Below the pieces are notes generated by a model. It saw only the letters and a list, made by a program, of their open reading frames with translations, was not told where the DNA came from and did not search any database. From the NCBI GenBank assembly GCA_020809705.1, contig CP085825.1:3224001-3288000 (forward strand): a stretch of DNA of 64,000 nt, given 5' to 3'. This document shows positions 32,295 to 44,077 of this stretch, one piece after another; the stretch's first letter is position 1; every line of letters begins with the position of its first letter. Position numbers and translations under genes: made by a program. The DNA is from Calonectria ilicicola. Lineage: Eukaryota; Ascomycota; Sordariomycetes; Hypocreales; Nectriaceae.

Positions 32295-35200
32295 TTATGT
32301 AGACTTCTTCGCCTTCTTGGACTTTTTACGCTTGTCGCCAAATGCTTCCTCATATACTTCATTTGCCGTCTGGCCAGCCTTTCTCTTGGCTTTGCTGGAC
32401 TTGACGCTAATCATGGAGCCCGACTTGCCTTGCTTCACTTGCTTCTCAGCCTCTTCCCATGCGGGCCCATCTCCCTCAATCTCGTACCTGAATCATTTGT
32501 TAGCCAACTTCGTTTACTGCGTGAATACACAAGATAATACTTACTGGTCAAGAGGCAGAGAGTCAATCAGTTCCCTTTGCTTCTTCTTGAGCTCTCGCAG
32601 AGCCTCATCACCACCTTCCTCGAGCTCATCCTCGAGGGTGGTAGCGAGAGGAACGAACTTCTCATCCACAAGCTCATCGTCATGAGCACCACTTGCATCA
32701 GCACGAGTGACACCGAGACGCTCGGGCTTGGGCAGCTCCGCGTCGATAGCAGTAGATACAAGCGTGGCAAAGTGCGAAGTCACCTTGCGAAGAATCTTGA
32801 TAAACATGGCTAGAAGCTGAGATGAAGGCAGAGACAGCTCCTGAGACACAGCCTCAACGTCCTTGTGCTGGAGACCAATGGCAAGGAGTATGCACTGCTG
32901 CACACCGGTCAGCTTGATATCACCCTTTAGGCGACCAGTAAAGTAGAGGTTGGCAATGGTCGGAATGAGATCCAGAACAACGTGGTAATCGAGCATGTTG
33001 TTTGCGTACGACTCAAGACGCTTCAGATCAAAGGGAGACATGAACCTATCAAGCTCCGTCTTGGTAAGAGATTGGATTTCAACAGAGTCCAGCTGGGCGC
33101 CCGCGTTGGCCGACTCGTCAATGCTCAACGCACTGATGGAAGGGAATGTGCTAAACTGGTACGAGAGCAGCGACAAGAATCGCTTGTGGAAATCTCGGGA
33201 GAAAGCACCAAGCCAACTTCGGTCGCCGCTGTTCTCAAGCGGCCTCAGCATGACGCAAGTGTGCTCACCGGTGAGATCGTTGGCCGTCTGACGGAGGTAC
33301 ACAGGAGAAAACGAGGCACGCTTCCAGAACTTGTGGAGAGGAGACGTCAAGCCATAGCTCACACCGATGTAATCCAGGCGCTCATGCTTCTTCTCTGAGA
33401 GCTTGGAGAATAGGGGAGGCATCTTGGTAATATCGCGGACCTTGATATCGTCGTTCAAAAGAGATGCATTTGCGAGCTCAGAATCAGTAACTCGTGTCAT
33501 GGACTCCTCCATCACTTGATCCTCGTCCTCAGACAGGTTGGCGAATCGGCCCTCGTAGTAGTCGACAAGGAGCTCAAGTGCCTTGGTACCGTAGCCCATT
33601 GAGACGTATTCAGGGTTGGTGGCGATTCGGACAACTCGAGCGCCAGACAAAGAAGCAAAGTCCTCATCCTGGAACTGCTGGCTCACGAGCCACGGGATCA
33701 AATCACCATTGGGTCGCTGTCCTCGGCTCAAGCTATTTAGCACACTCTGTCGGCTAATCTTTCCTTCCAGCGACACTTGAATGACGCAGAGAGGCTCTGG
33801 CAGTCTGGTGCTGTCCTCGGCGATAGGGGGAACCAGGACAAACAGTTCGTGAGCTGGGGCATCACTCATAAGCTGCAAGTCATCTGGTGAGTTCTTGTAG
33901 TGGCTGGCGACGTAGAGTGCCACCATTTGCTGCAAGAACCGTTCGGAAACGGGGTGGAAGGAGAAGAGAGTATCACGGTTGACGCTCAGAAGCTGGCACT
34001 GCGAGGGATCTGGGCATCCGTTGATGCTCGACTTTGCCTTTGGCAGTGTAGCATCGAGACAGAGCAATGTGTTGAGCCACTTCTCGACGGAATCACCCTG
34101 AGCGTATCGAATTGGCTCGGAGAGTGTAATTTCACGTAGTTTGCGACCAGTCTGGAATTCCTCAGTCTTTGAAGCTCTGCCAGTGGACCTATCAGTAATC
34201 TCGGTACCCTCACCAGTGGAGGACGCAGAGCGAGACTGCTCTCGAAGCTGTTTAATCAATTTGAGAGAAAGAGATCGGCCGGTACCCTCATAACCGTTGA
34301 TGGTAGAGGACATGAAAACCAAGTATGGTCCCATCAGCTTTCGCACTAGGGGCAGGGGAATGGCAGCTGCCTCATCGATAACCAACAACTCAGCCTGTCC
34401 CAATACATGGGCGTCTTGGGGTCGGATGTACTGAATCGTCTGTCGGTGCTGTCGATGGATGTTGACACGAACAATGGCCTTGTTAAAGTCGGGGTTGGTA
34501 CTCTGGATGATGGAGTAATCGGCGTGGTCCGCATATCCTAGAGAATCGAAACCCTTGAAAATGAACTCGAATAGGGTCTTCAAGTTTTCGGGCGAGGGAG
34601 AAGTAATGAAGATGTTGCTATATCCGTAGGCAACCGCGGCAGCGACTGCAACACCCATGGCAGCAGACTTTCCCCGACCTCGACCAGCAGTGAGCGCAAC
34701 AGTGCTTCGCAGAGTCTTTTCGGCGATTGCATCTGTAAATGTGAGAAGCGCCTTGGCCTGGTCCACGGTCCTGGCCAGTGAGATCAAGGATCCTACTGGT
34801 TGTCGGTCCTCATGTTCCTCCTTGATGGATTGAAGCTCGATTTGTGCAGGAGTTTTTTCTTCGTCAAGGCCTGGGGGAGGTAGCTTCTTGACGTTCTTAC
34901 CACCGGAGATGGGCAGCACGTTCATCTCATCATCAATGACCAGACAAGAGTTGCAACCACCCAGGGATAGAATGAAGCGCTCGTTGAATCGCGCAACTAC
35001 ATCGTCGTGGGCCTCGGTTCTGTATCTGGAATGCACATCCATCGACATTGTGTACAGTTGCTTCAAACTCGTCATGCCCTTGACGAGAAGCACCACCAGG
35101 CCACCACCTTCGACCGTCTCAATCGTTCGTGCGAGAATGTTGGGAGTGACAGCCTCAAAGTCCTGCAGAATACACATGCCAAATGTCTGACCTAAGATCT

Positions 35201-35650
35201 TGTCCGTCTCTTTATAGTATGTGTATCGAATGTTGTGGAGTGCAACGAAAAGCTCGAACGGGTCTTCGGAGTTGGGCTCTCGGATTCCTCGCTTAATCTC
35301 CTTCTTGATTTTCTCCTCACGCTTCTTTCGGTGACTGAATTCATTTGATCAGCAAAGTCACATTGGGCGTCGCATCAGCATGTCTAGCATACCTAGTAAA
35401 GCCCAGCAGCTTGTTCTTGTACGCCCACAAAACAGACTTGTTCTGTCTCAAGTTATGGTGGTTCATGATGAAGTGCAAGTTCACAATAACATCTTTGGGC
35501 TTGTCGCCGACGACGACGAAGAAGCTTCGCTTCTTCTCTTGCTGCCCATTTTCAATGAGCGCTTGGATGCGCGAGTCCCTAGAGAGAGCAATGAGTATAT
35601 TGGACTGGGCAAAGTGAAAATATAACAGCTTACACAGCTTTGCGCGGCAT
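32295..35650 (-). CDS. kre33: RNA cytidine acetyltransferase Kre33/NAT10
   Basis: ATP-dependent enzyme that makes N4-acetylcytidine in 18S rRNA and in tRNAs Ser/Leu and supports small-subunit assembly in the nucleolus. Four exons: 35634-35650 (17 nt, encoding MPRKAV), 35393-35578, 32545-35334 and 32295-32487, with introns of 55, 58 and 57 bp. The product is 1,061 aa, as in the family. Features: the N-terminal domain (GDKPKDVIVNLHFI, LLGFTSHRKKREEKIKK); Walker A GRGRGKSA with Lys about 290; Walker B VIDEAAAIPLPL; STINGYEGTGRSLSLKL of the helicase part; the GNAT acetyl-CoA segment ARVVRIATNPEYVSMGYG; a tRNA-binding C-terminal region; and a Lys-rich tail ending KKSKKAKKST. Start chosen because exon 1 gives the universally conserved beginning KAVDSRIQALIENG. 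An AAAAATTT element at 35740 resembles the yeast RRPE of ribosome-biogenesis promoters. Confidence 0.97.
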
Positions 35651-36616
35651 TTTTGCAACGTTTTCCAAATGCCAATGGCTGTGACAGCGAACGGCGCATA
35701 TAATGGACGACCTGAGAGGCGGGACCAAGTTCAAAATCCAAAAATTTGGCGGCGAGGCGGTTTTCTGCCGGGCGGTGTGGTCGAGGATCCATTCCTCGGT
35801 GTAGGACCTCACTAAAGCTTGACCGAAGCACACCGAAAGTCACTGCGCTGCATAGAATTTGCACTAAGGCGGCCGAACAAATCATGTAACATCAATCATA
35901 CGACAAGTCAAATAATAATTTCGGGTTCCCTCAATTACGATAATCGTCAGAAGTTAGAATGACATATGGATCGCATATTTTATATATAAAATCGGAAACA
36001 AATTATAGGGAGAGGCCCATCTAGGTAGCTCTTTAATCCTCAACGTAATGGAAAGGATTGGACAAATTCTCAAGTGCAGCATCGAGCAACGAGCACATGT
36101 CCGTCTGGAGCATCAGACTCAAGATATGCTCCTTTCACAAATTTCCGCCGGGCACATCTCGCAGCTATTTTGGCTTGATTCAATTCCTCAATTTCATTAT
36201 CTAATTCTTGGGCCGTGCTTCAATTCATGACTCATCCCTTCGTTGGTTTACACTGATAAATAAAACACCTTCAACGACATATACCAACATGCTTTGACAC
36301 AGTAACAACGAACAATGTGACTACCCGTTTGAATCCAAAGAAGAAATGAATTGTTTCTAGTTATACAAGGTGCATGCTACCGAGAACCTGGGGACACCAA
36401 TTGGAAACTAGTCAGTTAACTCAGTTTGCATTGATGATTGTACCTGCGCGAGTCTATAGAAAGGAAAGCCTCAAAGCGCGATGCCACAAATGAAATTGTC
36501 AGATCATCACCAGTCATGCCAGACACCGCCGTGAAAAATGAACTCCCCTCAAAAGCCTGTGAATCAAAGAAACAGGGCGTCGGACAGGGCGTAGATATGT
36601 ACAGTGGAAACAACTT
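35651..36616. other. kre33 promoter and mS38 3' flank
   Basis: About 970 bp. The kre33-proximal 250 bases include the RRPE-like AAAAATTT at 35740-35747. The rest is A/T-rich. Two short antisense open frames lack any known domain. No gene seen. Confidence 0.55.
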
Positions 36617-37698
36617 CTAAGTTCTATCCAGCTTGCGTCGGAGGTTTCGTGTTCGCTTCATCAGCTTCTTGTACTTCTTCTTCTTCATCTTTAGTTTTCG
36701 TTGTCGCTTAACGCTGATGGCGTGCATGTCGCGGCGACCCTGGGCCTCGTCAAACTTGAGTTGGCGGAGGGCAAGTCGCTCCAGAAAAGACCGGGGCTGA
36801 GGGTCCTGGAGGATTCGGGGGCTGTGAGCCATGATTCTGATCTGACCATCAGGGTCGGTCGACTCCTCAATAGTGAAGAGAGCCTTGTAAACACGGTGCT
36901 GAGGAAGATCCTCAATGGCCTCAGTTTCAGCCACGGCGCTACCAGTCTCGGCAGCTGCCTGGGGCTGAGGTAGGGGAGGAGGACGGAAAGGCAAGAATTC
37001 GCCAGACATGGTGTCGATTTGCAGATACATGCTGGACTCGCTACCATCGGCGTTCCTGATATCGACCTTGTGCATGTTGTCGCCCACTGCCTGATCCTGC
37101 TGACCACCAATCGTCATTTGCGCCATGGGTCCCTCAAGCTGGCCGATGGTATCGGAGAGGGTGCTCATGGTATCAGCCACCCTGTTGGACTTGGTTCGGG
37201 GTGTGAAAATGGACGCAAAGTGCTCATCGCTCACGGTTCGAGGCATCGTCTGTGTGATGGAAATGGGTCGATGTAGTGAGAAGAAACTTGATAGGCCAAG
37301 GGCTGCGTCCTGTTAGATTTTTTTCGTCATCGCCGCCGCCATGGTTGAAACCGCATACCTTCTTGCGACATGTGGTGCGTGTTTGGAACGCTGGGTAGGT
37401 TCTTCAGGGCGCTTGCCCGCTCTGAGGCATCTTTGTTCTTGCGTTTTCTCTTCTCGCCACTAGCCTTGCCGTCGCTGCGGGAGGAGGTCGACGAGGCGGG
37501 TACTGACTGGCCGGCGGAAATCTCGTTAGAGCCATTGTCGGATCGCGAGGGTTTCGAGGAGGACCATCGTCGCTGCTGGTTTCGAAGTAGGACAGGAGTC
37601 GTCTTTGGCGCAACCGAGGAGAAAGCCGCCACGAGACCTGACTGAGGGGCCGAGGAGGCGGCAGAGGAAACGACGCGCCGCACCGAGGAGGGCAACAT
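36617..37698 (-). CDS. cox24: Mitoribosomal small-subunit protein mS38 (Cox24/AURKAIP1 family)
   Basis: Two exons, 37359-37698 and 36617-37302 (intron 37303-37358, GTATGC donor), give 341 aa. The C-terminus SVKRQRKLKMKKKKYKKLM and RRKLDRT is the diagnostic DUF1713/mS38 domain, an extremely basic helix that sits in the mitochondrial small subunit near the decoding region. In yeast Qri5/Cox24 is needed for translation of COX1. The N-terminus MLPSSVRRVVSSAASSA is a mitochondrial presequence. The acceptor GACGCAG was chosen over the nearer AACAG because only it keeps phase and restores LGLSSFFSLHRPISITQTMPRTVSD across the junction. An ATG 31 codons upstream (37791) is also in frame but would bury the presequence. 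It is one of a run of three minus-strand housekeeping genes. Confidence 0.9.
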
Positions 37699-38356
37699 TT
37701 TGTTACCAGGTGCGGGCTGTCCGCAAAGTCTGTAGAGGGAGGTGAGGGGGAGTTTGGAGGTCAGGATGAATCCTGATGATGTCGGTTGCATCTCGTCAAA
37801 CCCGGATTTGGCCGTGCTCGGTAAAAGGCTGCGGCGCTCTCTGCGCTGGTGGCGCTAACTGTTTGTGGCCTAAGGCAGTGATAACGGTACCCTGAACTCA
37901 TGCGCCGAGCACCGCCAACCACCAAAGCCTGGGTTGATCACGGGGCTTCGGCGTGGGGAAACGGGTGTTGTCAACTGACTCGGAATGACAGGCCCCTGCA
38001 GCAAATTGACATCACCACTTAAAGCAGGTCATTTCACCCCTGAGATTTGCCCGGGACTGCCGCGACTCCAATGGTTTATGAATGAGATATAATGAACATT
38101 GTTGACGCTTGGTGGCTGGGGCAAAGAGTTTGAGGCGCACGAGGGAACTCTGCAAAGAAATGCTTGTCATTCATAAGGAGGCAACTCTATCCTTTTCCCC
38201 CTTGATAACCTAGCCTGTCTCCTCTATCCTCTATCCTTTTTTATGGACCCAACCGAAAATCATCTGAAATGCGACATGCAATAATGGCCGCCAATAAACA
38301 ATTACATCCGTTGATGTTAATGTTGCAAACATGCAGCACGAAATCAGCCCCCTGAA
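37699..38356. other. Spacer between mS38 and sym1
   Basis: About 660 bp holding the mS38 promoter, including the alternative upstream ATG at 37791, and the sym1 3' UTR. No separate gene seen. Confidence 0.6.
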
Positions 38357-39002
38357 TTACTTGCTGTTGATGTAGCTCAGATACGAGTTCCAACCAATGG
38401 AAACAACATTCGCAAAAAGCACACGGTGCTGCAGGGGCAAAAATGTGAAGTTGACCATCTGGACAAATGGCCAAACCATCCAGTTGGTTTTGAGCGCCGG
38501 CCACCAGGTCTTGTTCAAGCGCTCCTTGGCGCTAGCGCCCTCCATGGTGGCCATGCTGCTAAGAAAGACGCCAATCATGACGGGAGCGAAAAGCAGCTGA
38601 TCGCAGGCAACCCGGGCGACCGTCTCAAGTCGTTTGTTCCTCACAGTGACGTTGCGGGAGAGGAAGCCGAACCAAGTGGTAGCAGCGGGTCCGAAGACAA
38701 CTGAAAATAGAGTCAATCAATGGTTACCAGAGATGGGTTGAACTAGGATCATGGGAAACTTACCACCACCGTAGAGGGCCATGCGGCCAGTTCTGGTCAA
38801 ATCATGTCCCTTAATACCCCTCTTTTCAACAAGCTGCTGGGCTGTGATGTCGCCAGTAGCAAAGAGGACAGCGGTGGTGACACTCTGAGTTAACAAAGGG
38901 CGAGCCGCGAGTTTGGCGTTGTACCTTGGTTTCTAGTTAGCGCTTGGGAATCTCTCAGAAAATGGCCACCTTGGCGTACCAACGAAGCAACGAAACAACC
39001 AT
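38357..39002 (-). CDS. sym1: Mpv17/PMP22-family mitochondrial inner-membrane protein Sym1
   Basis: Three exons: 38980-39002 (23 nt), 38764-38924 and 38357-38700 (introns 38925-38979 and 38701-38763), giving 175 aa, the family length. Signatures are [20 protein letters not shown] at the start, [17 protein letters not shown], the GRMALYGGG helix, [31 protein letters not shown], and the Mpv17 motif [21 protein letters not shown], ending [10 protein letters not shown]. Four transmembrane helices are expected. Yeast Sym1 is induced by heat and needed for growth on ethanol at high temperature, and human MPV17 is linked to mitochondrial DNA maintenance. The 23-nt first exon was deduced because the joined codon (Trp) restores [11 protein letters not shown]. 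It is the last member of the mitochondrial/housekeeping minus-strand run. Confidence 0.95.
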
Positions 39003-40731
39003 TGTGGCGTATTCTGGCTGGCACCGAAGAAGTGGTGGTGATTTAAATCTTGAGTTCAGACCAGTGGTTAAAATTCACTCTGGTTCCTGGATTCTGGAAA
39101 CGCCCCGAGTCAAATTTTGTTGCGTTCCTTAAGCCACAGTTCCAATCTTCTTGCCGACGAAGAGGATGCGACTATCCGAGACCTAACGATTGGCAAAAAA
39201 AAAACTGATGGGCGCAAAGCCAAAAGGCGCGGGTTGTGATTAAAAATAGTACGGAAAGTAACCGCCAAGCTCAGTTGTCTCTTTGGCGAGAAATGAGCGA
39301 TCCTGGGATCAACGCGACACAGGAAAAAGAAAGAAAAAACGAAGGGGGTGCTCTGACAAGAGTCGATCGCATCCCTAGGGGCTGCAGGCCTTAAGTGTTG
39401 TGTTGGCTCGCGAATTCCTCCGCAAAAAGGTATATTTCATTAACGGTGAGCTGGCTGTTTTTGTGCACACCGATATCCAAATTCAGCTATTCCGCCCGAG
39501 ATCTACAGAGGTTATCGAGGTAGTTATATGGTATTGATGCATATATTTGCCAATGGGATGAGCGTTGAATGTGAGCGGACCCCCCACGACCTATCTCTGT
39601 CGACCCTAGGCAACCGGGATTTGTCCCAGACTAGTGATTTAATCAAGGAAAACGGTAAGGAAAAAGAAAAATTGAGCGTGATCTCGTGAACACTTTTGAA
39701 CCAGCCGGATTGAGAGGTGAATGTGGACCTTTGGCTGAAACTGCAGGGTTAGACATCCCTTCTTGCTCTGTGCAGGTCACTGTCACCACTTGCGGAGTAA
39801 GATGATGTGCGTTGAGGGGGGAAGACAAGCGATCCTGACAGGTTTGTCATTGTCGTTTTGCAGTTCCGGCTCCGTCCCGTCCAGAGGCAGCTATTTCCTA
39901 CATACCCGGTCCCCATATCATACGCTTCCCCCACGTCGGAGCTCTCCAGCGGTCTGGCGGATGTGAGGCTATTGACAAAAACCAAGCTCACATCTCTCAA
40001 GCACCAGAAAGCCTTGGTGACTTCTGGTGTGAGCATGGCGGCGGCTCCCACGTGGGGTTAGCATTAGCATAGCTTATCTAGGTTGGCAATGCGAATGATA
40101 GCAGTTAAAGTTGTACATGATGTTACGGATGACTACAATAAATAGCTGATGCCTTCATGCCCTCCGTCGCCAGATTTTCCTCTCCAGTCTCTCCAGCTCA
40201 ATTCAAACGACGCTAAACTACCCCAAATCCAACTAGTCGGAGGACGATTGTTAATTTGGGAACGGACTTCCTCCCCGTCTCCCGCGAACAAGGATGATGA
40301 TATTCAGCCCCACGTGGCCCAGGCTCCCTCGGTCCCAAGCTTCACCCCGTCCTCACCGAAATGCCGGCCATGGCGATGGAATGTCGATTCGCCTCTCCGG
40401 CGCCCGCCCTTTGTCAAAGCGCCCAGTAAACAACAATAGGCAGCTTCTCAGCTTTCACCGATATCACACCCGACTGGCAACTGCATGCTCGCTAGTCTTG
40501 ATAAACATAAGCGTTGGTAGATTATGACGTTTCCTGACCGTAGCCAAAAGCTCTGCCTATCATAACCTATCATAACCGCCATGGCCTGCAGGGGTTTGAT
40601 CACGACGATACGCCTTAGGTACCATTTCCGGAGGGTCGTAAGGCCAGAACCCAAAGCTCCTAGAAAGCCCTCAATCATCTTCCTGCCAACCCCAAGTGCC
40701 ATCATCCTTGCCCAAGTGGTCTTTGAGCATC
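39003..40731. other. Divergent spacer, no gene seen
   Basis: About 1.7 kb between divergent genes. Short open frames at 39643-40061 and 40149-40527 overlap on both strands and have no domain. Serves as promoter for sym1 and the four-TM protein gene. Confidence 0.5.
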
Positions 40732-41584
40732 ATGGCTGACGATACGACATCGCTGGACTCGTACGCTCCCCCCAAGCTCTCGTCCACCCAACGCTCGCTC
40801 CGCATCCTGAGCATCGTGACTTTTATCCCTGCATTTCCCCTCAGCATCACGCACGGCGTCCTCTCGAACGAACTGGTCCCCGCCATCGGGCTTGTGCCAC
40901 TCACATTTTCTGCGTCGGGAGCTATCTTCCTGCTCCGTCGCCGCGCCTCCAGCAATGACGAATCCGATGCGGGAATCGCGTCCACGCTGTCGCACCCGGT
41001 GCTGGTGTTCGCTTGCGATGTCCTCCTCGCCGCGGCGTTGATGGTGGTGCTGGTCTTCACGTGGATTTCCCCAGGTGGAAACCCCTCGCTAAGCATGCTG
41101 GCTGCCTATGCAACGATCCCCCTGCTTGTCAATTTGTAAGAATGCCTACAACTTCCCGCTCGTGCACTTAATATAGAAATGGCTAACCCATCCCTATAGC
41201 TCCATCCACTTCATTCTTGCTCTGGAAGCCTTCTACACTGGTCTTGCTATTCATGGTCTCGTCCAGTGGCTTGCTTGGCGCACTCTTCCTCCCGACTGTC
41301 CCAACTGCAACCACCGTCTTCGCCCACCCTTTCCAGAACTGCCATGGCTCGAGCGTGTCCGACACCAACAGGAATACAGTGCATTGTTTGTTGATGAGGA
41401 GAACCGATACCGCGACGAGGAGGAGGGCGAGGAGCCCACTCATGGTCCTGGATACGACGGGTCGCTTGAGGGCCCGCGACCCGTGTCTGTCGAGGCAAGG
41501 AAGAAAAAGTACAAGGGGAAGAATACGCCCCCATCTGAGGACTCCCCAGCTCCCTGGGCTCCACAGTTTGGTGATGACAACTAG
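40732..41584 (+). CDS. Four-helix integral membrane protein, function unknown
   Basis: Two exons, 40732-41135 and 41200-41584 (intron 64 bp, GTAAGA donor, CTATAG acceptor), give 262 aa. Four hydrophobic segments are visible: SLRILSIVTFIPAFPLSI, ELVPAIGLVPLTFSASGAIF, VLVFACDVLLAAALMVVLVF, and one spanning the intron (LAAYATIPLLVNLFSIHFIL). The cytosolic-looking tail has a CPNC motif followed by HRLRP, then an acidic/Lys-rich end (RYRDEEEGEEP, ARKKKYKGK). The arrangement resembles small integral-membrane proteins of filamentous ascomycetes annotated without function. Good phase, length and topology support a real gene; no specific role can be given. Confidence 0.8.
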
Positions 41585-42282
41585 GTGATGATAACTTGGA
41601 GGCGACTCTGAAGGCGTGGCATTGGGCGGGGTTGGCCTGTAGCTAATGGTGCGCGATGTGACCATTGGGCTTGTTTTCTTTCTGCGTCAATCATTGAGGA
41701 GTACATGATACCCATTTATTTTCAGTTTGGTGGTTGGTTTTCCTGTCCAGGAAGGTCTGCATTCAATTTGGTCCAAATGAAATTAAAGCGCTGGGCGCTC
41801 AAACAATGCTATGCGTACTTGCTTAGATTGGAGTGTACTGTTTGGCACTATGATATACACAACAGAATGATTCGTTTACAATTGCCGTAGCCCAATCTCT
41901 AGATGGTATGGTCGTGACGTAGGATTGCAACACTAAGTTTCTACCTTTTTTGCTCAACAAACTTTTAAGAATGAATGGCGGCGCCATCTGCGAATATCAT
42001 AACAACGCTAATCATTTCGTTCATCATTGGTGCTCTTCTGTTGTAGGCTAATCCACTTCAACTCTCATGTATTACATCCATGTTCCCCCCTTTCACATGT
42101 TTCCCACCTAGATTTACATAGACAACATCCTTGCAAAATAAAAACCGTTTGCGCCAAGCCATGAAGGGCCTAGGGAATCGCCGAGTGAGAGCATGTCTTG
42201 TCCATTCCCTGGACATTCTTTACAACGCTGGGCTAGGTATCTTAAAAGAGACAAAATATCAAAACAACAACAACAGGTGAAC
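41585..42282. other. Convergent 3' spacer
   Basis: About 700 bp between convergent genes, A/T-rich, expected to hold both 3' UTRs. Nothing else seen. Confidence 0.6.
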
Positions 42283-44077
42283 TTAGAAGTGTTCCTTCCA
42301 GAAACGGAACTCAACGTCCCGAACATTGGCGGACTTGCAAGCAGCCTTGATATCACGAGCTGAAGTTTCATGTTAGCATAAGTGTTGGGTAGGAGAGGGA
42401 TGGAATGAGGGGAACAAACCTGCTGATGAAGGGCCGCAGAAGTACACACCCACTGTGGTGCGCGTGCTGCTTTCGAGGCCATTAAGGTATGTACGGTCGA
42501 GAATACCGTCACGCATGGTGGTGAATAAGCGACGGAAATCTGGTCGGCCGTAGTTGGTGTGGGCTCGTAGCTCGGTGAGAGGATCATGGTCTGCTCCAAC
42601 ACTGTTGAGAACAATGTTTTGGGTAGTGTCCATGTCGAGCTTCTGAGTCAAATATGTGTGGATTTTGAGGAATTCTACGCCTGTGCTACCGGGAACACGA
42701 GCGGCTTCGTTCGATTGCTCTTCAAGGGAAGAAAGAAGTGTCTGGAACCATTCGAAAGAACCAGTGTCTCTGCATACCCAGATAAACTCGACACGACGCA
42801 GACGTCGGGGAGGGTTGGGTGAGTTTCGCAGATGCCAGATGTTCTTGAGAATAGAGGCCCAGGGTGTGACACCGATACCAGTACCGATTAGCACGGCAAT
42901 TTCATTGTCAAAGACATCTTCAGCGGGGGCACCATAGGGACCGTCGATACGAAGAGCTGGCATCTCGTCGCCATTTTGCAGAGCGACTTCGTACATTCCC
43001 ATGGGGTCAACCTCATCATAGAGCTTAGCCTGAGCAGCTCCAGCACCAAGGGCATCACCTAGCTCCCGAGTAAAGTCACCGACCTGACGAACGTGGATCG
43101 AAACATAGGGGTCGAATGGGCAGGAGGTAATGGTAAAAGGGTGCCACTGATACTTGGAAATAGAGGGCACCTGCAGGAAGAGCCACTGTCCAGCCTTGTA
43201 CTTGAAAGAGGGCTTGTAGAACTGAATCTCCACAACATCGTAGGGGTGTCGGACGACTCGAGTGATTTTGGTGTGGCGGCGGGCTTTGACTTCGCGGTAA
43301 AGACGCTCAAGTAGATAGAAACCGCCAGTCCACAGCTCCCAGCGCCATCCCAGATAACCAATGCAGTGCTCCCAATACTGCTCGCCAGCGAAGGGCGAGA
43401 TGGCTTCCGCAGTGTCACGAACGAAGCAGCCGACGGTGTGTGTGTAGAGGCCAAGGAAAAAAGGAATAAAGAGGTGGTGAGTGTACCAAAAGGTTTCAAA
43501 TGATTGCTGACGAATTCGGGCGTGAGCAGTTGTGTACATGAGCAACATGCAGAGAAGCATGATATGACCTGTAACACCACCGGCTTGGGCATAGTGAATC
43601 TGTAGTGCCGTAACGGGTCGAATCTGTGTCTTTTCCACATTGAAGAAGTTGACGTAGTGAGCACCGGTGTGGAGGGTAGTAAACAAGAGGAGAGCATAGG
43701 CAAGCTGGCGGTGCAACCAAAGATTCTCGTCGAGAGGCACGAAGCGGACCTTGGGACGTAGCCATCGCATTACCGTTCGACATACAGGGAGGAGAATAAG
43801 CATGCAGTCAACACTGAGTACAAGACCGGCACCTCTAGAGATCCAGACGGAGAACTTGAGTGAGTTGAGACCTGCGAGGCGCTCATCGGCAGCCTGTTTC
43901 CACCTGTAAGAGAGAACGTTAGTAAGTGGGACAATGAGCAGTGAGAGTTGGGCGCGTCTCGTACCAGCCATAAGCAAAAATGCCCCAGTGCATCCCCCAG
44001 AATAAGAAATGGAAGATGAGCTTTGTGGCGGTGAACTGCTTTTTTAGCAGCTCCAAATAACCTATTTGTCCAGCCAT
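42283..44077 (-). CDS. noxA: Superoxide-generating NADPH oxidase NoxA/Nox1
   Basis: gp91phox-type flavocytochrome that moves electrons from NADPH through FAD and two haems to oxygen, producing superoxide. In fungi NoxA acts with NoxR and Rac in sexual development, hyphal fusion and infection structures. Three exons, 43965-44077, 42420-43903 and 42283-42359 (introns of 61 and 60 bp), give 557 aa, typical for NoxA. N-terminal MAGQIGYLELLKKQF is as in relatives. Haem-ligand histidines lie in WLHRQLAYALL, TLHTGAHYVNF, WYTHHLFIPFF and LYTHTVGCFV. FAD binding is at WHPFTITSCP and NADPH binding at GPYGAPAEDV, GTGIGVTPWASIL, FIWVCRD and YFCGPSSA. It lacks the N-terminal extension of NoxB and the EF-hands of NoxC. 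The terminal ...EFRFWKEHF was recovered in the small last exon. Very secure. Confidence 0.97.

Noticed and set aside
37699..37791. Upstream in-frame ATG for mS38 (31 extra residues)
   Set aside because: It would place ordinary sequence before a typical mitochondrial presequence starting MLPSSVRRVV. Kept only as an alternative.
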